A stretch of DNA of 34,631 nucleotides from Candidatus Indicimonas acetifermentans. GTDB lineage: Bacteria; Gemmatimonadota; Gemmatimonadetes; Palauibacterales; KS3-K002. The DNA is taken from the NCBI GenBank assembly GCA_947581815.1, contig CANPVX010000006.1:1-34631 (forward strand). Direction: 5' to 3'. The notes beneath the pieces were generated by a model that was given only the letters and a program-made list of their open reading frames with translations, was not told where the DNA came from and ran no database searches. Positions 33,644 through 34,631 of this stretch are shown one piece after another. Made by a program: the position numbers and the translations under genes. Position 1 is the stretch's first letter, and each line of letters opens with the position of its first letter.

Positions 33644-33973
33644 ATGAATAGTTTCCACCAATTGTTCCAGTTGGGCCAGCAGGTGCAGGCCCGGATGACC
33701 GAGATTCAGACTGAACTCGCGTCCAAGACCATCGAGGCCAGTAGCGGTGGTGGGCTCGTGAGAGTGACAGCCGATGGGCAGGGGCGCATACGTCAGGTCA
33801 AGATAGATCCGTCCGTCGTCAATGCCTCGGACGTCGAGATGCTCGAGGATCTGGTCCAGGCGGCCGTTTCCGAAGCCCAAGGTCGGGCGCGGAAGCTGTA
33901 TGAGGAGGAAGTGGGTCGCGTGGCTGGTGGATTGGGACCGCTCAACCTCGGGAATCTGTTCGGGGGCTCGTAA
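33644..33973 (+). CDS. ybaB: YbaB/EbfC family nucleoid-associated protein
   Basis: The product has 109 residues from ATG 33644; GTG 33635, also behind a G-rich Shine-Dalgarno region, would add three. The family features are the N-terminal helix FHQLFQLGQQVQARMTEIQ, then GLVRVTADGQGRIRQVKIDPSVV (the beta strands with the G-x-G-x-V pattern) and LEDLVQAAVSEAQGRARKLYEEE. YbaB dimers bind DNA and compact it. The gene lies between dnaX and recR, the usual order across bacteria. Its C-terminus is Gly-rich (GGLGPLNLGNLFGGS), as in many homologues. Confidence 0.95.
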   Translation: MNSFHQLFQLGQQVQARMTEIQTELASKTIEASSGGGLVRVTADGQGRIRQVKIDPSVVNASDVEMLEDLVQAAVSEAQGRARKLYEEEVGRVAGGLGPLNLGNLFGGS

Positions 33974-33982
33974 GACCCCGAC

Positions 33983-34567
33983 ATGTCAGTGATCGACGAT
34001 CTGGCCAGCGAGTTTGCGCGGCTCCCTGGCATCGGTCGCAAGACTGCCTACCGGCTCACCCATCACCTGCTGAAGAGCCCCCCGGAGGAGGCAGGTCGTT
34101 TGGCGGGAGCCATCGTGACGATGGCTGAACGAGTGAAGCGGTGCGCAATTTGCGGGAGCCTCGGCGAGACCGATCCGTGCGAGTTTTGTTTGAGCGGGGT
34201 CCGTGATCGGACGACGATCTGTGTGGTCGAGGAGGCGTCGGACATCGCGGCGATCGAGGGTTCGGGCAGCTTTCGCGGCCTCTACCACGTACTGGGCGGC
34301 TGCCTTTCGCCGTTGGATGGCATCGGTCCCGAGGAACTGAAGATCGATGCGCTGTTGGCCCGATTGGACGACGGAGTCGGCGAGGTCATCCTTGCCACGA
34401 ACCCGAGCGTGGAGGGTGAGGCGACGGCCACCTACCTACACAAGGTGCTGGCGTCGCGGGGGATGAGCGTCACGCGGCTTGCGCGCGGGCTGCCGGTCGG
34501 CGGCGACCTGGAATATGCGGACGGAGTGACAATAGCCCAGGCGCTGGCCGGGCGGCGCGATATGTAG
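33983..34567 (+). CDS. recR: Recombination protein RecR
   Basis: RecR works with RecF and RecO to load RecA at gaps. The product has 194 residues, slightly shorter than the usual 200. The N-terminal helix-hairpin-helix is LARLPGIGRKTAYRLTHHLL region 11-30. The zinc finger has C54, C57, C66 and C69 (CAICGSLGETDPCEFC). The Toprim domain has TICVVEEASDIAAIEGSGSF, YHVLGGCLSPLDGIGPEEL and EVILATNPSVEGEATATYL. The C-terminus TRLARGLPVGGDLEYADGVT is typical. It starts 9 bases after ybaB. Confidence 0.98.
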   Translation: MSVIDDLASEFARLPGIGRKTAYRLTHHLLKSPPEEAGRLAGAIVTMAERVKRCAICGSLGETDPCEFCLSGVRDRTTICVVEEASDIAAIEGSGSFRGLYHVLGGCLSPLDGIGPEELKIDALLARLDDGVGEVILATNPSVEGEATATYLHKVLASRGMSVTRLARGLPVGGDLEYADGVTIAQALAGRRDM

Positions 34568-34592
34568 AAACTAGAAACTACTCAAAGAGGTA

Positions 34593-34631
34593 ATGACCAC
34601 GAGAAGAGTGATACGGACTGTAGGCCTCAGC
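34593..34631 (+). CDS. Start of a further gene, cut by the window edge
   Basis: ATG 34593 follows AGAGG (34586-34590) closely. Thirteen codons are visible (MTTRRVIRTVGLS) with no stop. Too little remains to name a family. A direct repeat of GAAACTA lies just upstream (34567-34580). Confidence 0.35.
   Translation, partial: MTTRRVIRTVGLS

Noticed and set aside
1-34631. CRISPR arrays, insertion sequences, prophage or toxin-antitoxin modules.
   Set aside because: No spaced repeats, transposase, integrase or toxin-like genes were seen; the only tandem array is the coding repeat in rpsF.

Overview
This window is chromosomal housekeeping DNA from a GC-rich, diderm bacterium. The protein sequences and gene order (pdxJ and ispE near an HPt-like protein, prs-rplY-pth, rpsF-rpsR-DUF2232-rplI, SPOR proteins next to smc, dnaX-ybaB-recR) suggest a member of the Gemmatimonadota. 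That placement is inference, since no database search was possible. An outer membrane beta-barrel protein, a lipoprotein and two SPOR-domain proteins show a Gram-negative envelope. Nearly all genes are on the + strand and closely packed, often with 4-base stop/start overlaps. I see no prophage, insertion sequence or CRISPR array.

Layout. 1-7331: a cluster of a partial CCA-adding enzyme, the GTPase HflX, a Rossmann/DUF2520 protein, PdxJ (vitamin B6), a protein with three degenerate HPt modules, a UPF0104 membrane protein and IspE (isoprenoid synthesis). 7309-7905 (-): a predicted secreted JAMM metallopeptidase that overlaps the ispE end tail to tail. 7906-8561: a sparse region with tRNA-Gln(UUG), a degenerate copy of its 3' end, a hairpin and a likely promoter. 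8562-9683: an exported protein with the complete copper-ligand pattern of peptidylglycine hydroxylating monooxygenase (PHM). It is separated by a bidirectional terminator from a convergent Na+/Ca2+ exchanger (9741-10688, -). 10855-13141: prs, rplY and pth. 13178-16414: a membrane pyrophosphatase and YchF. 16572-18815: bS6, bS18, a DUF2232 protein and bL9. 18940-19380: ribosome silencing factor RsfS. 19377-26069: envelope genes, namely a peptidase/propeller/beta-barrel fusion, a SPOR lipoprotein, and a ParA-like/TM/SPOR fusion. 26066-34567: smc, a metallo-beta-lactamase-fold hydrolase, DAHP synthase, yraN, dnaX, ybaB and recR. A new gene begins at the right edge.

Themes. Translation genes (cca, tRNA-Gln, hflX, rplY, pth, ychF, rpsF, rpsR, rplI, rsfS), genome maintenance (smc, dnaX, ybaB, recR) and envelope biogenesis are interleaved. 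Start codons are unusual: many genes start with GTG, pth appears to start with CTG, and hflX appears to start with ATC, both behind strong Shine-Dalgarno sequences. The most distinctive points are an octapeptide-repeat tail on ribosomal protein bS6, the His-to-Arg HPt scaffold, the PHM-like copper protein, the ParA-like/SPOR fusion coupled to smc, a G-quadruplex motif just upstream of the ispE start, and the non-canonical start codons.
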